The notes: a model not told the origin generated them from the letters alone. A DNA stretch of 9,427 nucleotides from Bacillota bacterium (GCA_012518325.1 JAAYSR010000217.1:1-9427), one strand, 5' to 3'. Shown: positions 1-6,316, counted from the first letter of the stretch. Translations and numbers: made by a program.

Positions 1-1061
1 CGAAATACCTTCTCCAGGTTTGCACTGGCCCTCACCCTGTACTCATTGGCCCCCAGTTTCTCTATTTCCTCCACAACCTCATCATGTTCATCCCAAATTT
101 CTCCCACCAGCTCCTCGATAATGTCTTCCATCGTAACAATGCCCAGTGTACCGCCGTACTCATCGGTTACAACTGCAAGATGCGACTTGGCCTGCTGCAG
201 ATGGCTCATTAACGTAGAGAGCTTCATGGAAGGAGCTGCAAAAATCGCCGGCTTCATGATACTGGTGATGGGCTGGTCAGGATCTTTCAGTTCGTTATGG
301 AAATCCTTCAGATTGATGATTCCTGTAATTTCATCAATAGAGCCTTGGTAGACAGGAATTCTCGAGTAACCTGAACTGCGAAAGACGTCCAACACTTCTT
401 CGGCAGTGGCATCCTCAGGAACCGCAATCACATCTACTCTAGGCGTAACAATATCGCCAACTTCCAGGTCGTCAAACTCAATGACACTGCGAATGAGTTC
501 ACCTTCCTGCTCATTGATGCCGCCTTCAATCTGGGCCTCTTCCACAATTGTCAGCAGTTCTTCTTCTGTGATTCCCTGTTCTTCCGCAACTTTGAACCGT
601 CTGGAAATCTGGCCCTTCCCCCAGGCAAAGAAACGGCTGAGGGGTGCGAAAATCACCATTAACACCCGCACGGCGGGGGCTGCGAGCACAACGAACCTGT
701 CTGCTGATTCCTTAGCAAAGGATTTAGGAAAAATCTCGCCAAAAATCAGCACCAAGACGGTGACCACTGCCGTGGAAATAGTTACCCCTAGGTCACCAAA
801 ACTGCGCGTAAAAATCACCGTTCCTAGCGAAGCTGCTGTAATATTGACGATGTTATTGCCAATCAGCAGCGTAGTCAAGACTCGGTCGAAATCCTCTGCA
901 AGCTCTAAGACCAAGGCGGCTTTTTTGTCGCCGTTGGAACTTGCATTTTTGAGCCTCACTGCGTTGAACGATGTGAAAGCTGTCTCTGTCGCCGAAAAGA
1001 ACGCCGACATCATCAGCAGCACACCCAAGGAAAAAACCAGTGTTAAACTACTGCCGTCCAT
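1..1061 (-). CDS. HlyC/CorC-family membrane protein with CNNM and CBS-pair domains (3' end cut by window)
   Basis: I read this frame directly on the minus strand: it opens with ATG at 1061 and stays open to the window edge, giving 353 residues without the C-terminus. Residues 1-~155 form the DUF21/CNNM membrane domain, with hydrophobic segments near 5-22, 62-85, 95-112 and 123-142, the early SATETA motif (23-28) and GEIFPKS (108-114). A CBS pair follows: SRIPVY (233-238) in the first repeat, and AVVTDEYGGTLGIVT (296-310) then MEDIIEELVGEI in the second. The last visible residues enter the CorC_HlyC accessory domain. Members are integral membrane proteins linked to Mg2+/Co2+ or Na+-coupled divalent-cation transport; the older 'hemolysin' label is misleading. 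CBS pairs usually bind adenine nucleotides and gate the transporter. A run of six G at 1072-1077, 10 bases before the ATG, is the only SD-like sequence. A small ORF with a strong promoter lies 45 bases upstream and probably shares the transcript. Family assignment is firm; the ion is not known. Confidence 0.93.
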   Translation of the reverse strand, partial: MDGSSLTLVFSLGVLLMMSAFFSATETAFTSFNAVRLKNASSNGDKKAALVLELAEDFDRVLTTLLIGNNIVNITAASLGTVIFTRSFGDLGVTISTAVVTVLVLIFGEIFPKSFAKESADRFVVLAAPAVRVLMVIFAPLSRFFAWGKGQISRRFKVAEEQGITEEELLTIVEEAQIEGGINEQEGELIRSVIEFDDLEVGDIVTPRVDVIAVPEDATAEEVLDVFRSSGYSRIPVYQGSIDEITGIINLKDFHNELKDPDQPITSIMKPAIFAAPSMKLSTLMSHLQQAKSHLAVVTDEYGGTLGIVTMEDIIEELVGEIWDEHDEVVEEIEKLGANEYRVRASANLEKVF

Positions 1062-1086
1062 GTAATATAATCCCCCCATTTAGTAT

Positions 1087-1115
1087 CTCTGTTGAAAGCA
1101 GCTGGATCAACAGAG
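1087..1115 (-). repeat. Perfect 9-bp inverted repeat between the small ORF and the CorC-type gene
   Basis: The arms CTCTGTTGA (1087-1095) and TCAACAGAG (1107-1115) are exact reverse complements separated by 11 bases. In the minus-strand transcript this hairpin covers the last two sense codons and TGA stop of the 50-codon ORF and ends 25 bases before the CorC-type ATG. No U-tract follows (the next bases are ATACTAAATGG), so it is not an intrinsic terminator. It could shape translation or RNA processing between the two reading frames. The inverted repeat is seen; the role is inference. Confidence 0.55.
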
Positions 1116-1259
1116 CTGGTAAACGGAGGGAACAGTTTCGGCGATTTCAGCTAAAGAACGCAGCGATAAAACTCGTATTTGCCTAAGCATAGTCGACACC
1201 GTAATCCCCATGAGCAACTGAGCGCGCACATAGTAACTTCGATCCGGCGGTTCGTCCAT
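1107..1259 (-). CDS. Unrecognised 50-residue small protein upstream of the CorC-type gene
   Basis: A short frame on the minus strand encodes 50 residues starting MDEPPDRSYYVRAQLL and ending in VYQLC before TGA. I do not recognise the sequence. Its start is well supported: GAGGAG at 1266-1271 sits 6 bases upstream of ATG 1259, while another in-frame ATG at 1263-1265 abuts the SD too closely to be used. A near-consensus promoter with TATAAT lies about 30 bases further upstream, so the frame begins a transcript that continues into the CorC-type gene 45 bases beyond its stop. The peptide is amphipathic in its middle (LLMGITVSTMLRQIRVL), acidic at the N-terminus, and has no clear signal peptide or full-length membrane span. 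Possibilities are a real small protein, a leader peptide, or a chance ORF in a 5' UTR. The good initiation context makes translation plausible; the function is unknown. Confidence 0.5.
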   Translation of the reverse strand: MDEPPDRSYYVRAQLLMGITVSTMLRQIRVLSLRSLAEIAETVPSVYQLC

Positions 1260-1265
1260 ATTCAT

Positions 1266-1271
1266 CTCCTC
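1266..1271 (-). promoter_or_regulatory. Shine-Dalgarno of the 50-codon ORF
   Basis: GAGGAG in the minus-strand transcript, 6 bases before ATG 1259. It is the strongest reason for treating the small ORF as translated, and it selects this ATG over the ATG at 1265, which directly adjoins the SD. Confidence 0.6.
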
Positions 1272-1290
1272 TTCTATTTACATATACCAT

Positions 1291-1319
1291 ATTATAACAT
1301 AAATCTCACTTTTTTTCTA
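1291..1319 (-). promoter_or_regulatory. Sigma-A-type promoter with extended -10 for the small ORF/CorC-type unit
   Basis: On the minus strand a perfect -10 TATAAT (1291-1296) is preceded by TG in the extended -10 position (TGTTATAAT, 1291-1299). Seventeen bases upstream is TAGAAA (1314-1319), a 4/6 match to TTGACA. The spacer includes an A-tract and the region is markedly AT-rich against its surroundings. Transcription would start near 1284, leaving a leader of roughly 25 bases before the small ORF. This is the best promoter in the window. It lies just after the stop of the GrpB gene, so the CorC-type unit can be transcribed independently of grpB. Confidence 0.75.
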
Positions 1320-1344
1320 CCAGTCCAGGCTGTTCGCCTGCGGA

Positions 1345-1878
1345 CTAGCGCGTTTGTCTATCCTCGGTGCGAGAAGCACACCACTTCAGCGCCTCGGCTT
1401 CAACACGCTTAATGTAGCCATCTTTTCCGTCCATGTAGGCGGTAATATCATCTGGATACCTCAGGGCGAGGGACGCTTTCAAATTGCCGTAGACCTCAGC
1501 CTCCTCAGGATGGGCCCGCAAAAAGTCACGGAATGCCAGGTGCCTGCGGATCTCTCCGCTGCCTTCGGCGAAGACGTGGACCTGATGGGTCCTGTGCTCC
1601 CCGCCTTTGCGAAAGTATCTCCTCCCGGGTATGCCGAATTCCCCCAAAGCTTCATAACCCAGCTCCGCCATGTTTTCGGTCAGTTCATCCACAGCTCGGA
1701 TGTCCCGGACAACCGGCATGATATCAATGATGGGCTTGGCTTTAAGTCCAGGAACCGACGTTGAGCCGATATGATGTATTTCTACAAGTTGATCCCCAAA
1801 AACCCTGCGCAGATGTTCGGCCTCGGCTTTGAACAGTCTCGGCCATTCCGTATTGTACTCTGTCACAACCACTTTCAT
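1345..1878 (-). CDS. GrpB family (UPF0157) protein
   Basis: A 177-residue protein of the GrpB/UPF0157 family, whose members adopt a nucleotidyltransferase-like fold and are sometimes found fused to dephospho-CoA kinase. Their substrate is not established. Signature motifs are HIGSTSVPGLKAKPIIDIM (36-54), containing the GS and DxD-like acidic pattern of nucleotidyltransferases, GIPGRRYF (82-89), THQVHVF (97-103) and HLAFRDFLRAHP (113-124). Length and motif order match a complete family member. I chose ATG 1878 because GGAG (1887-1890) lies 8 bases upstream; in-frame GTG codons at 1882-1887 directly abut that SD and are poor starts. The gene is divergent from the CapA-type gene across about 110 bases, and its stop is about 26 bases before the -35 of the next transcription unit. 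The protein is probably cytosolic. The family is confident; no pathway can be assigned. Confidence 0.92.
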   Translation of the reverse strand: MKVVVTEYNTEWPRLFKAEAEHLRRVFGDQLVEIHHIGSTSVPGLKAKPIIDIMPVVRDIRAVDELTENMAELGYEALGEFGIPGRRYFRKGGEHRTHQVHVFAEGSGEIRRHLAFRDFLRAHPEEAEVYGNLKASLALRYPDDITAYMDGKDGYIKRVEAEALKWCASRTEDRQTR

Positions 1879-1886
1879 CGGCACCA

Positions 1887-1890
1887 CTCC
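1887..1890 (-). promoter_or_regulatory. Shine-Dalgarno that sets the GrpB start
   Basis: GGAG on the minus strand with an 8-base spacer to ATG 1878. The two in-frame GTG codons at 1882-1887 adjoin or overlap it, so they should not be taken as the start. Confidence 0.6.
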
Positions 1891-1924
1891 GTTTCGTCTA
1901 AGACATTTCTCCCAGCTGAGCCTG

Positions 1925-1945
1925 ATTCCTGCTGGCTCCAGGAAT
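1925..1945. repeat. Operator-like inverted repeat in the divergent grpB/capA intergenic region
   Basis: Perfect 7-bp arms ATTCCTG (1925-1931) and CAGGAAT (1939-1945) flank a 7-base centre. The spacing of about 14 bp between arm centres would suit a dimeric regulator contacting successive major grooves. It sits in the middle of the 111-base gap between two divergent genes. I could not identify a convincing sigma-A promoter on either strand there: the best plus-strand candidate, TATAGA at 1965-1970, has no good -35 and is very close to the RBS. The repeat is seen; an operator role is inference. Confidence 0.35.
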
Positions 1946-1975
1946 TACAGAAGCTTCCGGGACGTATAGATAGCC

Positions 1976-1981
1976 AGGAGG
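1976..1981 (+). promoter_or_regulatory. Shine-Dalgarno that sets the CapA-type start
   Basis: A consensus AGGAGG with an 8-base spacer before ATG 1990. The reading frame is open further upstream to 1771, but that extension is antisense to the GrpB gene and does not resemble a protein, so this RBS fixes the start at 1990. Confidence 0.8.
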
Positions 1982-1989
1982 CGAATGCC

Positions 1990-3594
1990 ATGTATTTTCT
2001 AGTGATTAGGCGGCCCAAAGCCTGGGTTTTGGCCGTAACTGCACTTGCTGCCCTCTTGCTCGCGGCAGCGGCCTTTCATCTGTACTTGTGGCTGACTGCT
2101 CCTTACCCTCCCTTCCGGATCGGCATGGAGGGATTGTCTCCTGCACTGATCAGTGAGCTTGTTGCCCTGGGTCAGATTGGCGGCGTCAAGCTTGCTGCCA
2201 AGCCCGAACTGCTTTCCCAATTGGCAGGCGGTGAGCTGGATTATGTACTGGAACTGGATAAAGCCACCCCTGGACTTGTGAGCATGTTTGTCGGGAAACT
2301 TGTCCCGGCGATCGTAGTGCCCTTTTTCGCTTCGGTTACAGAAATAAATCTGGCAGAGCTCCAGAGGCTGATCGCGGCAGAGCCTGACGCTGTGCATGTT
2401 TCAGACATCCTGGCTCTTCCGGGCTTCCCGTGGTGGGAGAGCCCAGTTCACTACTGCTCCTCAACCGAAGTGAAGCAGAACTTGCGTACGGGACAGGCGA
2501 AAATTGGAATCATACCACTCCAGGATCGTGCACCTTCTGTCCGTGTATTGCCCCTGGCTGAAGGGGAAGACCTTCTGACCCGCCAACTTTTTCTGAGCCG
2601 CCTGGAAAAAAGCTGGCCGGAATCGTGGAAGAGTCGGCTGGTCGGCGGGGAGGAACCGCAACTCAACTATCAGGCCCCCGAGGAAAGGCAGTTTACGTTC
2701 CTGGCCGCAGGCGATATAATGCTCAACCGCGATGTAGAAAAGGTAGGACTGCAAAAGGGGTGGGAATACATCTTTGAGGAAGTTGCCCCGCTCATCCGCC
2801 AAGCCGATCTAGCCTTCGCCAACCTGGAATCGCCCATAGGTGACAAGGGTCACTTTATCAACATGTTCCAGGCCCCGCCGGAAGCGGTAGAGGGATTGGC
2901 CTATGCCGGCTTTGATTTGGTGTCTCTGGCCAACAACCATACCTTGGACTACCACCATGCAGGCATGTTTGAGACTATGAGACTCTTGGCAGAGTACGGG
3001 ATTGACTGGGTTGGGGCGGGAAAAGACATCAATGAAGCCAGGGCGCCCCTGATTAAGGAGGTAAACGGGGTAAGGGCAGGCTTTCTGTCCTATACGGAGA
3101 TGTGGTTTGTTCATGCCCGGGAACCCATCAGCTGGCAAGGCACTGAAGATGAGCCAGGTGTCGCCCCGGCCGAACTGGAGCTCATTACCGAAGACATAGC
3201 TCTGCTCCGGGACCTGGCAGACTGTGTCATAGTCACCTTCCATTGGGGCAAGGAATATACCCATGAACTGACAGCTGAACAGAAAAGGCTGGCCAGGGCC
3301 GCCATTGACGCCGGTGCCGATCTGGTCCTCGGCCACCATCCCCATGTCCTGCAGGGCATTGAGTTTTACAAAGAGGGAGTCATTGCCTATAGTCTCGGCA
3401 ACTTCGTATTCGACCTCAATCTCCCGAAAACATGGGAGACCATGGTGTTAGAATTTACTGTGTCCAGCAAAGGCGTGCTGGATATGAAAGTGATGCCCGC
3501 CTATATCTTCGGAGTGCAGCCCAGAATCCTGGAAGGCAGGCACAGGGACTCTGTCTACAGCCACATTCGTAATCTGTCTCTGCAGATTGATTAG
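1990..3594 (+). CDS. CapA family (PGA_cap) membrane-anchored metallophosphatase-like protein with extra N-terminal domain
   Basis: A 534-residue protein. Residues 11-36 form one hydrophobic, alanine-rich membrane segment after a basic start (IRRPK), predicting an N-terminal anchor with the rest outside the membrane. The CapA/PGA_cap domain covers about 235-515: AAGDIMLNRD (239-248), NLESPIGD (278-285), SLANNHTLDY (312-321), VGAGKDINEA (341-350), FHWG (417-420), GHHPHVLQG (448-456) and SLGNFVFD (468-475). These Asp, Asn and His motifs are the metal-centre pattern of calcineurin-like phosphoesterases. CapA in Bacillus takes part in poly-gamma-glutamate capsule assembly or export, but many homologues lack the other cap genes, as here, and their substrate is unknown. 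Residues 40-230 precede the family domain and resemble a degenerate periplasmic-binding fold (for example VPAIVVPFF at 105-113 and IGIIPL at 172-177). The gene has its own strong RBS, is divergent from grpB, and overlaps the convergent GTPase gene by 4 bases at the stop. Confidence 0.92.
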   Translation: MYFLVIRRPKAWVLAVTALAALLLAAAAFHLYLWLTAPYPPFRIGMEGLSPALISELVALGQIGGVKLAAKPELLSQLAGGELDYVLELDKATPGLVSMFVGKLVPAIVVPFFASVTEINLAELQRLIAAEPDAVHVSDILALPGFPWWESPVHYCSSTEVKQNLRTGQAKIGIIPLQDRAPSVRVLPLAEGEDLLTRQLFLSRLEKSWPESWKSRLVGGEEPQLNYQAPEERQFTFLAAGDIMLNRDVEKVGLQKGWEYIFEEVAPLIRQADLAFANLESPIGDKGHFINMFQAPPEAVEGLAYAGFDLVSLANNHTLDYHHAGMFETMRLLAEYGIDWVGAGKDINEARAPLIKEVNGVRAGFLSYTEMWFVHAREPISWQGTEDEPGVAPAELELITEDIALLRDLADCVIVTFHWGKEYTHELTAEQKRLARAAIDAGADLVLGHHPHVLQGIEFYKEGVIAYSLGNFVFDLNLPKTWETMVLEFTVSSKGVLDMKVMPAYIFGVQPRILEGRHRDSVYSHIRNLSLQID

Positions 3595-6200
3595 GTTAAA
3601 TCGTCCATTTTCTCCTTTACTTCCGAAGGAATTGCTTCTTCCAGGCTGGTCTGGCGCCGAGGCTGGCTTGCTTCCAAGGAGCGCCTGGCGGTTTCGTGGA
3701 CTCTCTCCATGTCTTCTTTCAGTTCCCGGGCTGACAGCAGCGCACTGCCTACAGTTCTGATAATCACCTGCTGCAGAGCGTCGGAAGTTGCTACCACTAT
3801 CTGATACTTCTGCCTGTGGTCGTAGGCGAACTTCTCGATATACTCGTCAGCTGTCTGCGCTTCTTTGGTAAATACCACATGAATGTTATGGTAGGCCACT
3901 TTCTCTTCAAGGTGCCCGGGGACGCCGTAGGCATCAAAGACCACAATGATCTGCCACTTCTTGATCCCCTGGTAGCTGCTGAGGGCATCGAGAAGTTTCA
4001 TTCTGGCGGCATCCATGTGGTCGGATGCAAGTTCCTTAAGTTCGGGCCAGGCATGGATGATATTGTATCCATCTACCAGCAGGAATGTCTCCCGGAGTTC
4101 AGCAGGCTGGTAATGCCGCTGCTTAGGCTGCCGTTCCGTTCCTGTCTGCCTGCGGTTCCAGCCGGAACGTTTTCCGATGTTTCCGGTGGTGTTCAAAAAT
4201 CTGTATTCAGTGTCGTCATCTTCGCCTCCTCGCCCCTGCAGAGGCAGATTCAGGGGTGCATGACCAGGCACTTCAGCTTTCAGATAATCCTCTACGTGCA
4301 TATAGTCCTTGACCTGATCCCAGGGCACATAGAACCCGGTACCATGGGAGCAAAAAACCGAACCTGTAGGATTGTCCGCATCCCGTTCAGAATCGTAGCC
4401 GATGCTGTCTATGACCTCTTGTTCGTTATGGCAGCGCTTATAACCCTCCAGCCGGAGGGAGAGTCTGCCCAATCCCTTGGTAAAGCTCGCCACTTCCTTG
4501 TGGTAGTTGCGCATTTTTACCACAGGTGCGCTTCCTGTCAACACTGTGCCGCCTTCATGCGTCGCCGCGATTTCCCAGCTGGCTTCCATTCTCTCCAGAT
4601 CTGTTATAGCCCGGCCGACACTGGCCTCCGGCACTTCCAAGCGAAAACTGTAATATGGCTCCAGGAGGATAGAATCAGCCTGCTTCAGCCCCTGGCGCAC
4701 CGCCCGATAGGTTGCCTCCCTAAAGTCTCCGCCGTCAGTATGTGTCTTATGGGCCCGTCCTGAAACAAGCGAAATCTTCATATCAGTAATTTCCGAACCG
4801 GTGAGGACCCCAATATGACGCTTTTCCTTCAGGTGTGTCAGAATCAGGCGCTGCCAGTTCTTAGCCAGGATATCCTCACTGCAGTTGAGGACAAACTCCA
4901 GCCCGCTGCCGCGTTCCCCCGGTTCCAGGAGCAAATGTACTTCGGCATAATGCCTCAGCGGTTCAAAGTGCCCAACACCCTCCACCACATTGGTGATGGT
5001 CTCTTTATACAAAACCCGTCCTGCATCAAAGGATACCTCGACCCCGAAACGGGTTAGGATCAGGCTCTGCAGTATCTCAATCTGCACCTCCCCCATAACC
5101 TGCACCTGTATTTCCTGCAGCCGTTCATCCCAGACAATCTGCAGTTCAGGTATCTCTTCTTCCAGCTCGCGGAGTTTGGGCAGGAACAGTCGATGATCTT
5201 CCCCTTCAGGCAGGGATATTTTGTAGGAAAGTACAGGTTTTAGAACAGGACGCAATGAACCGGCTTCTAAGCCCAGTCCGTCGCCTGGCAGAGCCAGGCT
5301 CAGTCCTGTCACAGCACACACCGAGCCGGCTTCGGCAAAATCCACTGAGTGAAACCTCTCCCCTGAGTAAATACGAATTTGGTTCACTTTCTCTTCCCAA
5401 TCGCCGTTGCTGACCGCATCCCTAACCTGAAGCCTGCCGCCGGTTACTTTCAGGTGGGTCAGGCGCTGTCCCTGGTCATCTCGGGAAACCTTGAACACCC
5501 TTGCTCCAAAGCTGTCTGGGTAAACCGCCCTCTCTGTTAACCTCGCGATGCTTTCCATGAACAGCTCCACTCCCTCGAGCTTGAGTGCGGAACCGAAAAA
5601 GCAGGGGAACACCTTGCGCTTTCGAATCGCCTTGCGTATCAGCGCTTCTTCAATCTTTCCAGCTGCAAAATAAGCCTCCATCAGGGCTTCATCACTCATG
5701 GCCAGCTCTTCAAATAAATGTTCATCCTGACAACCAAAGTCCACCACCCCGGCGCTGAGCTGGGCCTTCAGTTCAGCCAGCAGCTGATCCCTGTCTGTGC
5801 CCGGCTGGTCCATTTTGTTCACAAAGAGAAAAGTGGGCACTCGGTACACACCAAGCAAATGCCACAGCGTTGCAGTGTGGCCCTGCACGCCGTCGGCACC
5901 GCTGATGACCAAAATTGCATAGTCCAACACTTGCAGCGTACGTTCCATTTCGGCAGAAAAATCCACATGGCCGGGGGTATCCAGCAATGTGATCTCGCTT
6001 TCCCCGACTTCAAACACCGCCTGCTTGGAAAAAATAGTAATGCCGCGCTCCCGCTCCAGTTCATGGGTATCAAGGTAGGCGTCCTTATTGTCCACTCTTC
6101 CCAGCCGCCCCGTCTTGCCGCTGAGATAAAGCATGCCTTCAGACAAAGTAGTCTTGCCCGCGTCCACATGGGCCAATATGCCAAGGACTGTCTTTTTCAT
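3591..6200 (-). CDS. TetM/EF-G-like translation-factor GTPase fused to a C-terminal YacP/Rae1-type NYN nuclease domain
   Basis: An 869-residue fusion. Residues 1-~225 are the GTPase: P-loop AHVDAGKTT (10-18), RGIT (52-55), DTPGH (74-78), NKMD (128-131) and a G5-like GSAL (203-206). EF-G/TetM-like domains II-V follow: beta-barrel ~228-315, domain III ~320-395, domain IV ~400-515 with tip GRAHKTHTDGGDFR (481-494), and domain V from LLEPYYSFRLEVP (512-524). Residues 585-640 add a segment with C590, H591, C617 and H619. A polar linker (~650-702) leads to a NYN domain (704-~835): LLVDGYNIIHAW (707-718), VVFDAYG (753-759), TADEYIEK (783-790), VATSD (803-807) and SARELKED (823-830), matching YacP/Rae1 with acidic residues D710, D756, D785 and D807 kept. 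TetM proteins are about 640 residues and YacP about 170, so both parts look full-length. TetM-type GTPases act on the ribosome, and Rae1 cuts mRNA in the A site, so a ribosome-directed role is inferred. The tetracycline-displacing TetM loop is absent, so this is probably not a resistance gene. AAGGA (6211-6215) lies 10 bases before the ATG. Confidence 0.93.
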   Translation of the reverse strand: MKKTVLGILAHVDAGKTTLSEGMLYLSGKTGRLGRVDNKDAYLDTHELERERGITIFSKQAVFEVGESEITLLDTPGHVDFSAEMERTLQVLDYAILVISGADGVQGHTATLWHLLGVYRVPTFLFVNKMDQPGTDRDQLLAELKAQLSAGVVDFGCQDEHLFEELAMSDEALMEAYFAAGKIEEALIRKAIRKRKVFPCFFGSALKLEGVELFMESIARLTERAVYPDSFGARVFKVSRDDQGQRLTHLKVTGGRLQVRDAVSNGDWEEKVNQIRIYSGERFHSVDFAEAGSVCAVTGLSLALPGDGLGLEAGSLRPVLKPVLSYKISLPEGEDHRLFLPKLRELEEEIPELQIVWDERLQEIQVQVMGEVQIEILQSLILTRFGVEVSFDAGRVLYKETITNVVEGVGHFEPLRHYAEVHLLLEPGERGSGLEFVLNCSEDILAKNWQRLILTHLKEKRHIGVLTGSEITDMKISLVSGRAHKTHTDGGDFREATYRAVRQGLKQADSILLEPYYSFRLEVPEASVGRAITDLERMEASWEIAATHEGGTVLTGSAPVVKMRNYHKEVASFTKGLGRLSLRLEGYKRCHNEQEVIDSIGYDSERDADNPTGSVFCSHGTGFYVPWDQVKDYMHVEDYLKAEVPGHAPLNLPLQGRGGEDDDTEYRFLNTTGNIGKRSGWNRRQTGTERQPKQRHYQPAELRETFLLVDGYNIIHAWPELKELASDHMDAARMKLLDALSSYQGIKKWQIIVVFDAYGVPGHLEEKVAYHNIHVVFTKEAQTADEYIEKFAYDHRQKYQIVVATSDALQQVIIRTVGSALLSARELKEDMERVHETARRSLEASQPRRQTSLEEAIPSEVKEKMDDLT

Positions 6201-6235
6201 AGCCAGGTCATCCTTCGTTCGATCAAGCTTTATCT

Positions 6236-6263
6236 ATTATCGTATCAGGAAGCGGCCTGTAAG
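6236..6263 (-). promoter_or_regulatory. Possible promoter for the GTPase-NYN gene
   Basis: In the 94-base gap after the DppC-like gene, the minus strand carries GATAAT (6236-6241) as a -10 (5/6 to TATAAT) and CTTACA (6258-6263) as a -35 (4/6) with a 16-base spacer. It would start transcription about 30 bases before ATG 6200. The match is modest, and read-through from the ABC genes is an equally good source of transcription. Confidence 0.35.
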
Positions 6264-6278
6264 TAAATTGGCTAAGCT

Positions 6279-6316
6279 AAAATGCCCTCGAAGCTTACTT
6301 TTGTCCCCTGAGGGCA
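6279..6316 (-). terminator. Weak terminator-like hairpin at the end of the DppC-like gene
   Basis: Arms TGCCCTC (6310-6316, minus-strand sense) and GAGGGCA (6283-6289) form a 7-bp GC-rich stem with a loop of about 20 bases, followed by UUUU (6279-6282). It spans the last codons and stop of the DppC-like gene. The long loop and short U-tract make it a poor intrinsic terminator; partial termination is the most I would infer. Confidence 0.3.

Noticed and set aside
46..1065. Serine- and threonine-rich open frames on the plus strand
   Set aside because: They are low-complexity antisense products of the CorC-type gene, whose motifs read clearly on the minus strand.
1322..1346. Stem-loop at the end of the GrpB gene (AGTCC...GGACT) considered as a terminator
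   Set aside because: In the minus-strand RNA it has a 2-base bulge and is followed by GGUAGAAAAAAA rather than U residues. The nearby T-tract lies on the wrong side for either strand.
1771..1989. N-terminal extension of the CapA-type frame upstream of ATG 1990
   Set aside because: It is antisense to the GrpB N-terminus and the intergenic region. A consensus AGGAGG with an 8-base spacer marks 1990, and the protein from there begins with a normal membrane anchor.
3571..3588. AATCTG/CAGATT inverted repeat near the convergent stops, considered as a bidirectional terminator
   Set aside because: The stem is only 6 bp and AT-rich, with no U-tract on either strand.
3816..4763. Long open frame (315 codons) on the plus strand antisense to the GTPase-NYN gene
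   Set aside because: It shows no recognisable domain or credible start, while the opposite strand encodes clear TetM-like and NYN motifs over the same bases. It is a shadow of that gene's codon composition.
3591..6200. Annotation as a tetracycline resistance gene
   Set aside because: Overall similarity to TetM-type GTPases is real, but the drug-displacing domain IV loop is missing and a nuclease domain is attached, so resistance is not supported.
5718..6266. Plus-strand open frame of 182 codons opposite the GTPase domain
   Set aside because: It is antisense to the P-loop and DTPGH region, with cysteine- and histidine-rich non-protein-like composition, so it is a shadow frame.
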